A stretch of 64,000 nucleotides of DNA from Henckelia pumila (Eukaryota > Streptophyta > Magnoliopsida > Lamiales > Gesneriaceae): NCBI RefSeq assembly GCF_033568475.1, contig NC_133121.1, forward strand, positions 4,030,001-4,094,000. Reading direction: 5' to 3'. The translations under genes were made by a program, and so were the position numbers. The notes beneath the pieces were generated by a model, which had not been told where the DNA came from, did no database searches, and saw only the letters and a program-made list of their open reading frames with translations. Below are positions 1 through 11,383 of the stretch, one piece after another (position 1 is the stretch's first letter; the number at the start of each line of letters is the position of its first letter).

Positions 1-296
1 AAGAGAAAGTCAATGCCACCTTAATTTTCAAGCTCGAAGAAAATTCAAATTAAAGCAAAATAATAATACTAATAATAACACCGATGTGGATCCTAAATTT
101 GAGGAGAAACGTGAACAATATGTTATATGGGAACTATTAATTTTTTTTTATATATAAAAAAAAGTAGATCTTCTCTATGAAATAATGTCATGCTCCTATA
201 TTTGTGAGATATAGGATGGTTTTGTATAGTTACAGTGGAAAATAATATTTTTAATGAGTTAAATTTATCGAAAACTCTTCTAAAAAATTAGCTGAC

Positions 297-442
297 AGGT
301 GGGGAGAAGACCATGAGTATGGGCCTGGGCCAGGATTCAGAAGAATTTGTACTTAATCCTGGTGGTACAAGTTCGATTTCTGGGGAGGGCAAAAACTCCC
401 CCAACCAGGTGGGGAGAAAGACCATGAGTATGGGCCTGGGCC
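297..442 (+). repeat. 35-bp direct repeat, two copies
   Basis: A GC-rich segment reading AGGTGGGGAGAA and then CATGAGTATGGGCCTGGGCC occurs at 297-331 and again at 407-442, with one base inserted in the second copy. The 75-base spacer contains a GTTCGATTTC string that resembles a tRNA B box, so this could be a piece of a SINE or other repeat. I do not recognise the family. Confidence 0.6.
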
Positions 443-574
443 CCAGAGCAAAAGGCCAGATGGGACAGAAGCAGAGGGACGCACCCAACCCATTACAGTT
501 ATAATCATATATTACATGCCCATTAAATAAAGTTATATCATTATAATTTCATGCCCATTAATTATCATTATTAG

Positions 575-815
575 TCCTGCATGTTTCGATTTTTGACAAT
601 TTTCGTTTTTTTTTTTTCGAAAATACTTACGTGACACTCTACACGTCAGCTCCACATCAGCACTACAATGGTTTCACATCAGCGTTGCATCGGAAAAAGA
701 ACTAAAATTACCAAAAAAAATTAAAAATAACGGACTAAACCTGAAATCTGAAAACATAAAGGACCAAAATCGCAAAATGACAAAATTACAGGACGAAAAA
801 AGCAATTTTCCCTTA
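575..815. repeat. Degraded Mutator-like MITE (CACATCAGC family)
   Basis: The core contains CACGTCAGCTCCACATCAGC, and the right arm reads as 'ggactaaa ... aaaatcgcaaaatgacaaa', nearly the same as the right arm of the element in the RGL-3 intron (59017-59329). The left arm is eroded and no target-site duplication is visible, so the left boundary is approximate. Confidence 0.5.
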
Positions 816-1617
816 TTATTATTTTTACAAAATTGGAATTGATATAGAGAATATATTTTCAATACCTTAATTCGTTAGTATTAATGTATTATTGAATTGT
901 TAATTATGTCAAGACATGGCAAAGGACGTGTCGATCAAATTATAGAATTTTTGTACATTTTCCATAATTTCACTTATGACATCATGCATATTGCATATAT
1001 GAATTTAAAATTTCTTTAGTCAACATATGTAATATGCATATTGTGCATATTTAATTTTACGAATTAATTAAATGAACTCATAAATGATCCCAAAGCACTC
1101 GTGCATGAAACTATAATATGAGTCAAAAATTAAAAGTTCGCATGGGATGATATTTTTGAATACATGCCATATAAATTGCCGGCCACCTTTCATTAAAGAG
1201 GAACAAAATTATAAATTTCGTCAAACAAAAAGCACTACCTTCGGCCTTTTGCCGGGGATTGAACAAGATATATATTTTCTTGTTACAACCAATGTTAATC
1301 ACGTATATTTAAAAATAGGAGCTTTTATTGTCTAATAATTAAATTATTAGCACATCTTCTGAAATTAATAAAGCATATATTTTTTTTAATTAATGGTGTG
1401 ATTAAAAGTAAATAATTAAAATGAAAGTGCAAGCGTCGTGGGTTAGACTTGACGCCGCCAAACAAAGAATAACTTCTGCAGACAACTAATAAAAGGAGAT
1501 TTGAACAATATCTTTTTTTAGACTTTTCAAACCTGACTGATACATTAACTTCGTCAAAAAAAGAACATACTATGAAGTTCACATGAAATGTGATCGAAAC
1601 CCCCATGCACCCCACCA

Positions 1618-1634
1618 CATATATATATAAATAT
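1618..1634 (+). promoter_or_regulatory. TATA-like element before the OCTOPUS-like gene
   Basis: A TATATATAAATA run ends about 55 bases before the ATG at 1689. That would leave a leader of roughly 25-30 bases. The position is plausible, but the region is generally AT-rich, so the call is tentative. Confidence 0.35.
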
Positions 1635-1688
1635 TTGTCACCATAAGATATCTGGGGATCATATATAGAGAAATAAAAAGAACAGAAA

Positions 1689-2231
1689 ATGGAAAGAAAT
1701 AAACAAAAGATTAATATTACAAAGTTAAAATACAAGAAACCAGGGAACTTCATGGGCAGCCAGCCCTGCAAGAAGCACCCCAAACACAAGCAGTCGCCTG
1801 GGGTTTGCTCCATTTGCTTAGGAGAAAGGCTTTCCAAAGTATCTAATAGTAGCAGAAGCTCTTATAAACTCGCGTCATCTTCATCATCATCTTCTTCTGG
1901 TTCCTATCTCTCTTCTTTATCTTCATCCAATGATTCCTCATATTCGTCTCCGGTTCATGTGAATTATTCTTGTCTTTTGGACTTGGAACCTAGAAAATCC
2001 TTCAGGGTTTTCAAGAATGTAGGCCAAAATGTGATCAACAAGAGTAGGTCGATGAACTTCGGGTTGCCACGAAGAAAAGAGGAGGAGGGTTCCATGGATG
2101 AAAACAAAGGTAAGAACATCGCCGCCGTTAAACGAGGGTTTTGGTCCAAGTTGTTGCCGAGAAAAAGTAGGGGATTGATGCACTCTACAACTATGAGAGA
2201 AATGGTGATTAAAGAAAGTTCTTTGGCATAG
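1689..2231 (+). CDS. Small OCTOPUS-like (DUF740-type N-motif) protein
   Basis: A single-exon frame of 180 codons. Residues about 26-48 carry CKKHPKHKQSPGVCS followed by CLGERL. This paired Cys/His block is shared by plant OCTOPUS/DUF740 proteins and their small relatives; the family includes polar plasma-membrane regulators of phloem development. A long serine tract follows (about 56-92). The C-terminal third is basic (FWSKLLPRKSRG), which suits a membrane- or nucleus-associated regulator, but function here is inference. No signal peptide or transmembrane segment is seen. The ATG at 1689 has a good context (A at -3, G at +4). An in-frame ATG at 1752 (MGSQPCKKHP) gives 159 residues and resembles the usual start of small family members, so it is a real alternative. 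The protein is far shorter than OCTOPUS itself, so this is a short relative, not an orthologue. Confidence 0.65.
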   Translation: MERNKQKINITKLKYKKPGNFMGSQPCKKHPKHKQSPGVCSICLGERLSKVSNSSRSSYKLASSSSSSSSGSYLSSLSSSNDSSYSSPVHVNYSCLLDLEPRKSFRVFKNVGQNVINKSRSMNFGLPRRKEEEGSMDENKGKNIAAVKRGFWSKLLPRKSRGLMHSTTMREMVIKESSLA

Positions 2232-3473
2232 ATTTGTGGTGGCCAATTAAGAAAGAAAAGAAAATCATCACTATCTAGATCAAAATATATATATTTAGAT
2301 GGGGAGGAGCTGAAATTAAGAAACGGGATACAAGTACCGGGAAATCTTATATCAATATCCTTATGATAATGTACGTATTCATTAATTAATTATTCTTTCT
2401 ATTCATTTGATATATTAATTAATTCGTAAAAAAATTAATTTGTCTTGGCTTTGTAACATTGATGCCCGAAAATTTGATCAATGAAAGATTTCTCTTATTC
2501 TATTATTTTACATTACCTTTTGCTTGTTTGGCGCGGGTGCTAGCTAGATCGAATGACCCGATGACCACGCAATTGAATTAATAAATAAATAAATTATTGA
2601 GTTAATACTACACACCCGAAATTTGAAATATTTTTCTACAATTTGGTTCCTGGTCAATTTTTAGCCTCAAAATATTAATTCATGACATGTTTTGTCTCAA
2701 AATATCTGGTGAATCAGTACTCGCTTATAAACTACACAAATATATGTCTTAATTCCCGATTTAAACAAGATTACAAAATGCATGATAATAAAGTAGAAAA
2801 CTAAAAACCACTTGCAAACTGTGATAAAATTGGTGATCATGAGGTTTTTGATCTAGTGTGAGTGGGGGTGTAACTGTGTATGTTGGGAATGCAATCAAAG
2901 TCTTATTAAAAATATCAAGAGGAAGATCATGAGTTAAAAAAAAAAAAAGATTGAATGATATATTCATTAATACTAGGTCACTTGAGTGAAGTCCAAGAAC
3001 AAATCTATGAGCGTTTAGACCCAAAGATGGGGTTCCTTTGCACAACAGTCTTAAGAATATTCTTCTTTTGGAAATATTTTAATTTTATGTAAATTTTCGG
3101 TAACTTTAAAATATGGTGGTTCTATGGATATTTATACTACACAAAAAACTCCTCTGAATTGGTCTGACGAGTCAATTTGATGTTTTATTTGGGTCACCCA
3201 TGAAAAATATTACTTTTTATGTCAAATATAGATAGGATTGATATGTTTCTCTTATAAAGATTTATGACACCGTATCACAAGAGATCTACTGTTTAAACGG
3301 GTAAATGAACGGTGAGATATTAATTTAGTTTCAAATTCCATTTATCTATCTGTTATGTATCCATCGGTCAATATTGAGTCATTGACCATTGCTATCTTGC
3401 AGTTTAGGGAAATTATGGATTTTCCAACCTAACCCGGAAAAATGTTTGTTTTTAAAAGAAAAAGAAAAAGAAA

Positions 3474-3507
<34 letters not shown>

Positions 3508-4317
3508 GAAAAAGTGATCATATTTTGGAAGAATGACATATATAAAGGTCTGATAGTTGAAAATAGAAATGTGAAGGATTTAAAATGCAATTTCATTGAG
3601 TAATTTTATATGAATGCAAGCGATCGTGTCTGGAGAGTAGGGACGTGAACGAAACAAGGTGCTCACAGGTCATTGAGAGTTCCGCTAGATATAAAGCTCA
3701 TTCGACATCGTTGATTAAACTTATCAAGTCAAGACTGAACTTCATCGACCTCGAGACAAACTTCAAAGATACTCTCCTCTTGAACTCGTTAAAATGTTTG
3801 TTTAAAAACTCGCGAGCTCGAGTCCATCTCGCTTACTATCCATCTCGCTTACTATCGCGAGATATTAGTTTATAAATTTCCATTCTATTGTATGCTCGAA
3901 CTCGATTCTATATCAAAATCGAGTTCTATTATATGCTTAACTAGTTCGAAAATAAACCCATTTAACGAGCCCGGTGTAAGCCATTTGCAATCCTTGAAAT
4001 TTCAAGATGAGCCGGACTCGAACATCATATTGTTTGGTTCGATTTGGTTCTTTTACATCAACCACAGGTTGGTTGATCTTTTCACACATCTACGAGGACA
4101 AACAAAAGTTCGAAAGAAGATGTAACGAGTACAACTTGTATCCAAAGCGCAAAACTCCACAAAGCTCCGTATTTCTTCGCATTTTTTACACACAAAGATG
4201 GAACCATTTCACCAGCAGTATTATTGGCACACGTACGATCAAGAACACTGCCATACCAAGATAAAAATCATGCTTGCACATATTCATATCACACACAGAT
4301 AATAGTCGAAGAGATCT
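2232..4317. other. Intergenic DNA between the OCTOPUS-like and LDIP-like genes
   Basis: Nothing gene-like is visible. It includes an A/G simple repeat (3455-3500). From about 3640 to 4110 there is a stretch with 'cgagctcgag' and 'gttcgatttggtt' strings, of the kind found in old plant hAT-like repeats, but I could not find its ends. Confidence 0.5.
3455..3500 (+). repeat. (GAAAAA)n microsatellite
   Basis: About seven tandem copies of the hexamer AAAAAG run into a pure A tract. Confidence 0.9.
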
Positions 4318-7248
4318 TCAATCGGCTTTTTTGGATGCATTTTGGTCTGGGGAATACCGAGTATTAGAGTACGATGAAACTGCAGAACCCGTAATGTAGA
4401 AGAAACGTTTTCCAAGACCGAAGCTTTTCTTAGCTGCCAGCCACAAGGTCCAAAAGAATCCAATCCAACCTGTTTATAGAATGAACAATGAGTATGGATC
4501 AATGCACTGTAAAATTCTCGGGCGAAAAGAAATGGAAAAGAAAATCATTACGAAGATTCGCTTACATTAAAATACGAAGGATATTGCTGTAACGTCTTAA
4601 ATTTGATTACAGTATTAAGCCAAGTGTTGCCTAATGTAAGATCTGACATGTTCTGTGTGGTCCTATGATTTAATAACCCTGATTGTATGCTCTACAGTGA
4701 TCTCATATGTGGCGTGTAAGCGATATTTTTTTTCTTAATAAACCTGGTTGTATGCTCTAGAATGCAAGAGCTAGGACTTGTGTACATAAATCTCAACATC
4801 ATCTCCTTCCTCCTACAATCAAAACAACGTATTGTCTTGATCGATTGTCCTTACTGTCATCCAAATTTATGTTTTCTCCCTCAAGAGTATGAAACTAAAA
4901 TGGTGGGTAACACTGTGTCCAACATTTTGGAAATAAATGAATGAAAATATATACAAAAACTTATACTCGAATTAAAAAGTTAAAATACAAATCTGCAATA
5001 TGTAGTGGTCATGTAATTGAGTTGCTCATTTTTCAGAATCTGAAGATGCTTCTTCATGAACTTCATTGGACTGTAATAAAAAAACAATAGATGGTGGTTT
5101 TAAACTCTCTCACATTCTATTTGCCATTTTTTGAAGATGGTTACTGTAGCAATATACCCTTTTATCCTGAAACAACAAGAGCAGTTAAGGGTTTCTAAGT
5201 TGGCTGTAAGTCGAATAAATAATGTAAGTGAAGGACCTAAAACGTGGTGATGAAATGCACAAAGTACTTACTTTTCCACACAACCAGTTGTCCCCACCCC
5301 GAAGAATCCCAATACCCATTTCCTCTTATCGAGGTTTTTGAAAAGCTAGAGAGGTCAGTATCCTATCACACGATAACATGCATCTCTGAACTGATTAAGG
5401 GTTTCTAAGTTGGCTGTCAGAAAGTAACATACTATTGACGCCACAATGACTGGGAGAAAGGGCTAACTTAACCTATTTCAAATTTATGCGATTTTTCCAA
5501 CCATAATCTACCCAGGAGTAAAGAGGATCAATAGTTAATATCATATGAAACAGCCATCTGCAAAATTACCATTCTCACTTTCCGAAATGCTTAGTACAAG
5601 GTATATAAGCTCACGGTATTCAAGAGAGGGCCTACTCATCTTCCCAAGTTTTCTTCATTCTATTTCTTAAGCAAGATGGAAAGAATGCGAATAACGTCTA
5701 GCAAAGGCCAAATATAGTAGCCGATCAACACATCAGAAAATGCATACAAGACTTCTGCCAGGTGCCATTAGCTTTGTTCAAATTAATTTTAAAGATAACA
5801 AAAACAGAATTGTCTCAGTACCTGTAGCAATAAGAACAGCAATAACTGCGGTAACTGTAGTAGTAGAAATAACAAACACCGCCACCGCTAATGCCCCAAC
5901 ATAAATGGCTGCAACACAGGTAAAGAATAGAGCCAAGAATCCTCCTGCTGCTGCTAAAGACATAAGAAGAGAAATGACAACAGCATTGAAGGTTGCTGCA
6001 ACAAAGAAAAGGAGAAAGACCGACAATCCTGTCAAGGAGAGAAGTGCAATTGTCCCAACCTGCAGCAATTTAGTATCCCAGAAAGAAAACATCAAACCAA
6101 GTAAACCAACAAATTTTAAAAGTAATGGAACATTTTTTTTTTAACAAAAAGACAAAACAATAGGGAACAGGAGTTTAAGGGGACTACAACGTTTATATAT
6201 GTAGCTGGAACTCAGGTACTTTGAGGGGAATTGAGCCTTTCCTCTAAGAAAGTACAAATGTAATCAAACCAAGGAAAGTCAAGATGAAAACTTTCACATG
6301 GATTAAATCTAACATATTAGCACCAGCTCCAGAATAAAGCTTATCATAAGCTTGCATATTGAATGAAGCTATGAAAAATACCACAAAGCAAATATACATA
6401 AGCATTAGTCATACGCCAGGACAGGCTAATCTTATTATCTCATTTAAATATTAATGCACTTCTTGTTTCTGGTTTGTGGCATCAGATAATATCATAATAA
6501 TAACACAGAGATAATAAATTGAAACATATGAATAAGAGAAGGATATTGCAGAAGTCGAGCCAATCGTTGGATGAAATAAGGGTGTGAACACAATAAACTG
6601 TTGGGTTGTTAAATGATAAGGTTTTTAGCATATACCGATCTACAGTATTAAAAGCTTTAGATTAGTAAAGTAGTTATTTTTACTAAAAATTGAACGAGTA
6701 CAGCAAAACAGATTAGAGGGTAGTGGAGTAATTGGAGCGGCAATCTGATTCAATTAATGAAGCGATAGTCAAAAGATCATCAACCACGGGCTAAGGGAGT
6801 AGTAAAACGCAACGAACCCATTTTCTTTCTGAGAACGAAAATCACGAGTTTTGATAGCTGCTTACTAGAAAACAGCAATACAATCAGTGAATTAAGCTAG
6901 TTAAACAATAATAGCAGCAGAAAGAATGCTTAGGAAAAATATACTCACGGAGATTACGAAGAGTGCGCGGAGTGGGGTGCCGCGGCGAGTCCAGGCGAGA
7001 ATATGGCGAGCAGTGTTGGTGGACGCGTCGCGAAGCAGAGGAACATTATCGGAGAGCGAGGCTTTGATCCTCTGAAGCAGGGGTACCGAAGCGTACCCAG
7101 AATCCGAATCGGGGAAGAAGATGGCAGCAATCAAACGGTTGGCAATAGTGTAGAGAGTCAAATCCCCTGCTTCTTGTTCACTGTCTCGAGCATCTTCATC
7201 CCCAATATAGATCCCATTGAGCGTCTTCGCCTCATCGTACTCCGTCAT
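4318..7248 (-). CDS. LDIP: LDAP-interacting protein (LDIP)-like membrane protein
   Basis: Three minus-strand exons: 7248-6949, 6059-5822 and 4469-4318. They join in frame at GT-AG introns to give 229 residues. The soluble N-terminal part (about 1-90) contains ANRLIAAIFFPDSDSGYASV and LLRDASTNTARHILAWTRRG. A long hydrophobic stretch of repeated small residues follows (about 92-195: VGTIALLSLTGLSVFLLFF, LMSLAAAGGFLALFFTCVAA, then GWIGFFWTLWLAAKKS), and a polar tail ends in ASKKAD. Length and architecture match plant LDIP, the endoplasmic-reticulum and lipid-droplet protein that recruits lipid-droplet-associated proteins and supports droplet formation. The identification is from memory of the family, mainly the WTRRG-plus-hydrophobic core. 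Intron 2 is 1.35 kb and contains a roughly 28-bp direct repeat (about 5185 and 5393). The gene looks intact. Confidence 0.72.
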
Positions 7249-8582
7249 TTTCTTTATTTTTTACTCAGAGTCGCTGCGTAGATGTCCGGAGACTAGTCAA
7301 GGGTAAGCAGTGGAGATTGATTGATTGCATTGCATTATATTTTGGTGTGGGAGAGAGATGAACTCCGAACACGTGGTTCAAGATCTGCCCCCACCAGTAA
7401 ATTTATTTTCTAGGCCTTTTCTTGAATCTTCGTGCCCCAAGTGTTTGTTTTTTTGTCACATTCACATGGAACATAGTTTTTTTTATTATTTATTTATTTA
7501 ATAAGCTATGTACACTCCGTGCATCGCAAATTGACTAGAATGTCACACACAGCACGTAGAAGCATGTGTAAAAGAATGATATAATGTTAAGTGAATAATA
7601 TCATTATTTTTTTTATTTCACTAAACATTTAATTTCATGTTTATTTAACAAGAATTATTAATTGATTTAATTTTGATAAAGATGTTAGAGAAAAAAGGAT
7701 TATAGATATTAGAGACGAAGAAATGAAGATAATTTAATAATCTGAGATCTGTCTTAAAAAAAGATATAAAATAAGTTTTGAAATGATTTGACACAATGAA
7801 AAAAGTTAATATGAGGTGTGCAACCTATTTTATATAATAGAAACAAAAAAATACTACTAGCTAGCAATTTTCATTAAAATTTCAAAGTGACGTTACATCA
7901 ATAGTTTTCGATTCGATATTTTTTGAGGTCGTCTCAGTATTTTTTAATGTCACGTCAGCGTTTCGATAAAAATAGACCAAAAATCTAAATCGCTTGAATA
8001 ATATTTTATTTCGACAACAAGATATATAACTTACACGACGAATTAGACAATTTCCGTCCAACATTTAATGTAATGACCATAATCAATTGATCTATCAATC
8101 TAACTTGATTACTTCTTAAACACAACAAGAAGCTATTTAGTCAATTTCATTTAAGTGCACTCTATCTGGTTAGGCGCATTCCAGCAATTGTAAATTACGG
8201 CAAATATTTAAAGTTTTAGGCATTAAATTCGTCAAATATTAAAATAGCATAAAGTAGTCAGAAAAAAGTCTCATTGACTTGTAATATAGCCAATCGAGAA
8301 TTGATACCTGAAACAAAATATAATTGATTATAAAAAATTATATAATAAAAAAAAAAGGGATCATTTAATTCATCATTTATTGCCAAAATCCAAAATCAGA
8401 ACACCAAAATAAATATAATATAAAGATTTTTAATCGATAAAATAGTAATATATATAGTAGTGATATTACTGAGACACCGAAATCTATATCTGTTAACTCC
8501 TCCAACAATCTCGGGTTCTGTTGCAACCATGCATATATACCTCCTGCCCAATTCTCTTCTCTTTCAGCACACAAATTTCTCG
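7249..8582. other. Divergent intergenic region (LDIP-like / ubiquitin-like genes)
   Basis: This stretch should contain the promoter of the LDIP-like gene on its left and that of the ubiquitin-like gene on its right. It is AT-rich, and I see no gene or clear transposon. A TATA-like run lies near 8449-8456, about 130 bases before the ATG at 8583. Confidence 0.5.
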
Positions 8583-9410
8583 ATGGATCTGTTCTTGGTG
8601 CCAAACAGAGGCAAACCCTTCTTCCTCGAAGCGGGCTACTTCGATACAGTGCTGGAAATCAAGGAAAAAGTCGAGAAATATCAAGGGATTCCCGTATCCA
8701 GACAAACCCTGAGCTTCAACGGCCAACTCCTGCAAGATGAACTCAATGTGCACTCCTCCGAGATCCTCCATCGATCCCGGATCGATCTGGCGATCGCTCC
8801 GGATCCCCACGACGACAAGAAAAACGACGACGACAACGACAACGACAACGACGAAGATGTTTCGTCGTCCAAGATCCGGCTCGTTGTGAAAACGCCGGCC
8901 TCCAAGGCTGGGATCACGGTCAGGATGAATTGCACGGAAACTGTTCGAGGGTTGAAAGAGAAAATCCAGGAGATGGAAGGCGTCCCGATGAGTAGACTCG
9001 TGATCCATGCTAAAGGGGTGGAGTTGCATGATGGTGGATCCCTTGAAGATTGTGGGCTGGCTGATAATTCCGAAGTGGAGGTCCTGGTCCAGGCATCCCC
9101 GGAGACCACTTCGACTGGTTCATCGGTGAATGCTGCGGCCAGGCCCCGGAAGTTGAAGATCGTCGTTCTGGCTAGAAACGGCACAAAGAGAGTCCCTTTG
9201 GATGTTAATCCGTGGGAAGATGTTGGCGAGCTGAGGAACAAGTTGAAGAAGGTGGATAAAGAAATGCAGCTTGATCTTCCCAAAGACGGCGGCTACTTCT
9301 TTATCTACAAACAAAACGTGATGGATGATGATAAGTCTTTCAGGTGGCATCAAGTCGGGCAAGGGGATACCATCGAGACCTTTACTGGGAGTGTTTCCGG
9401 TGGATCTTGA
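8583..9410 (+). CDS. Three-module ubiquitin-like domain protein (7SL RNA1-like family)
   Basis: A single-exon frame of 275 residues from the ATG at 8583. Upstream in-frame codons (MHIYLL...) do not fit the family, while MDLFLVPNRGKPFFLE does. Module 1 (about 1-73) includes FDTVLEIKEKVEKYQGIPVS, the ubiquitin-fold helix followed by the IP turn. An acidic Asp/Asn linker (about 74-96) is encoded by a GAC/AAC codon repeat. Module 2 (about 98-172) includes VRGLKEKIQEMEGVPMSRL. Module 3 (about 190-270) is more divergent. No module ends in Gly-Gly, so the protein is not a conjugatable polyubiquitin. It resembles the plant proteins annotated as ubiquitin domain-containing 7SL RNA1/2-like. Role unknown; an adaptor or shuttle function is only inference. 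Confidence 0.75.
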   Translation: MDLFLVPNRGKPFFLEAGYFDTVLEIKEKVEKYQGIPVSRQTLSFNGQLLQDELNVHSSEILHRSRIDLAIAPDPHDDKKNDDDNDNDNDEDVSSSKIRLVVKTPASKAGITVRMNCTETVRGLKEKIQEMEGVPMSRLVIHAKGVELHDGGSLEDCGLADNSEVEVLVQASPETTSTGSSVNAAARPRKLKIVVLARNGTKRVPLDVNPWEDVGELRNKLKKVDKEMQLDLPKDGGYFFIYKQNVMDDDKSFRWHQVGQGDTIETFTGSVSGGS

Positions 9411-11383
9411 TTTTTGAACTAAAGATCATTTTGGTTTGGTACGTAATATTGATGCATTTGTTGAGATTTTGCTGTGCATGTAAATGACACATTCACTCAT
9501 ACTCTTTGTTACAGAAAGAAGATATTATCTTACATGAAAATATGCGATGATGTTGATATATTGGTTAAGTATGAAATATGATTGATATATACATTGAAGT
9601 CCATGCACATAGTACTAAAGGAATGACATTTTTGCAATATCTAGAGAATTAGACGAACCGAACAAGTACATGATTTAAATATTAATTAATGCTCAGATGT
9701 CCACAGCATTTTTTATGCCATTCGATCGATTGTGTATGTAGAGTATATATTACATATTATTCTATAGCTAGCTAGCATGTACTAGTCTTTCACAAAACAT
9801 GCAAGTTCAGATACTTTGAGATTATTATTTCAATTCCAATCTTACTTAACCAAAAGAAAAATAAACTAAAAGCGTTAACTTTTGAGTCACTATATATAAA
9901 AAGATAATATATTTCTTTAGATTCACGTACAAATTGACAAATATTGAAGAACTGTAGACAAGTGCTTGTAATTATAATGTTTGGACAAAGCAAGAAGTCT
10001 TCAAAATAAGAAATGGGGCCAGTTCGGCTACCCATTCCAGGTCAATTTATCACCGCACATGCAGTGTGTAAATGAATTGATCTGGTTTATAGTTTTTGAG
10101 TCGTCTTGGATGGTAGATTAATTCCGCGTAGTCAAAATTAATGAAGTTGAGTCAAATTTGAATATTTGAATTTTTTTTCGAGATTATGGATTGACATTTC
10201 ACAATTAATTGGCAAGTTGCAATATTTTTATAATTTAATTTAATACAATTATATTATATATATGTATTAAATAAACATAATCCGAGTCTTTCAAGTCATG
10301 ACAATAGTTCGAGTGGCTAATGAAAATGTTCAGATATTTCATGCGAGTTTCAACTTATGCTATAATTTGAATTGAATTAGAGCTATAGAACTCAAATTAA
10401 TTTGTGCCTTAAAAGCTTCTTCATATTCATCCCTATTCATTCCTCATGTTGCCAATCTAAGACTATAAATTAAGTCCTAAAGTCAGAGCATACCATGGGT
10501 TTAAATTTTTCTTTACTTATTGATATTTTAAACTAAATTGTTTTTTTTCCTTTAGTCATACTATTTTTTAACATATATTATAAGTGAAATTTCAAATATA
10601 CATGTGCTAATGCAAACTTTTCCCATTTTTTTCTTTACCATAATCCACAAATCATACAACTCAGTAAAAAAAAATCAATCTAGTTTTTCTCATACAAAAT
10701 CATCAGAAACCGAAAAATTCCACCAAAAATCACAACCGATTATACTGTTTTATAATTAAATAAAACTTTATCAAATTTATTTTTACATTTTGTGGACACA
10801 CATCGCACATGCAACGATCACCATTTTATTATAAACCCATTAAACTAGCAGCTAGCATTAATATTTTAATATATTTACCTATTATTTTTTAAAACATCTT
10901 CCACAAATAACTGCATTAATATTTTTTAAAAAAAACAAAAATACATATAACATCCCATTTCTTAGCAACAAATAATATAAATATATATAAACATTAAAAA
11001 ACTCAATACAAATACTGAAATATGTATAACACTATGTTTGCTTAATGATCAATGATTTATACTTGATATGATGTCGATGTCTCAAATTTAATACGATTTA
11101 TTATGTTCAAGATCTAATCACATAAACGAAAAAAAAAAAAAGAAAGAAAGAAAAATAAATTATTTTGCTTAATGAACATCTGAAGGGTTAAGCAGTCATA
11201 ATCAGCTGCCTAATTCCGTTAATTTGTCAACTCTTTGTGGTTCGTACCCCCTAATCTAATCTAACCCCCTCCCATGTCATTAACCATAGATCGAGATCTC
11301 TTCCGTCACCACGCTAGCTCACTATTTCAACACTGAAATCCTGCCATCTCCGCACATTCCCCTTCGACTACGCTCGCGTCAAA
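9411..11383. other. Intergenic AT-rich DNA
   Basis: No gene or complete transposon recognised. The first about 100 bases are the likely 3' UTR of the ubiquitin-like gene. The last about 150 bases, which contain a pyrimidine-rich run, are the likely promoter and leader of the TM9SF gene. Confidence 0.5.

Larger units (their letters stand above)
1..1688. other. Intergenic AT-rich DNA, no gene seen
   Basis: No open frame here looks like a protein. The stretch holds a short direct repeat (297-442) and a degraded inverted-repeat element (about 575-815), both listed separately. The last 70 bases are likely the promoter and leader of the next gene, with a TATA-like run near 1620-1633. Confidence 0.6.

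Noticed and set aside
1325-1837. Minus-strand 170-codon frame
   Set aside because: Hydrophobic low-complexity reading of AT-rich promoter DNA, overlapping the OCTOPUS-like gene on the other strand. No motif.
3640-4260. Possible hAT-like repeat around the start GGGACGTGAACGAAAC
   Set aside because: Strings look repeat-like, but I could not find a matching opposite end or a target duplication, so it was not listed as an element.
8493-9283. Long minus-strand open frames (178 and 200 codons) opposite the ubiquitin-like gene
   Set aside because: They are antisense shadows of a well-supported coding sequence with the ubiquitin fold on the plus strand.
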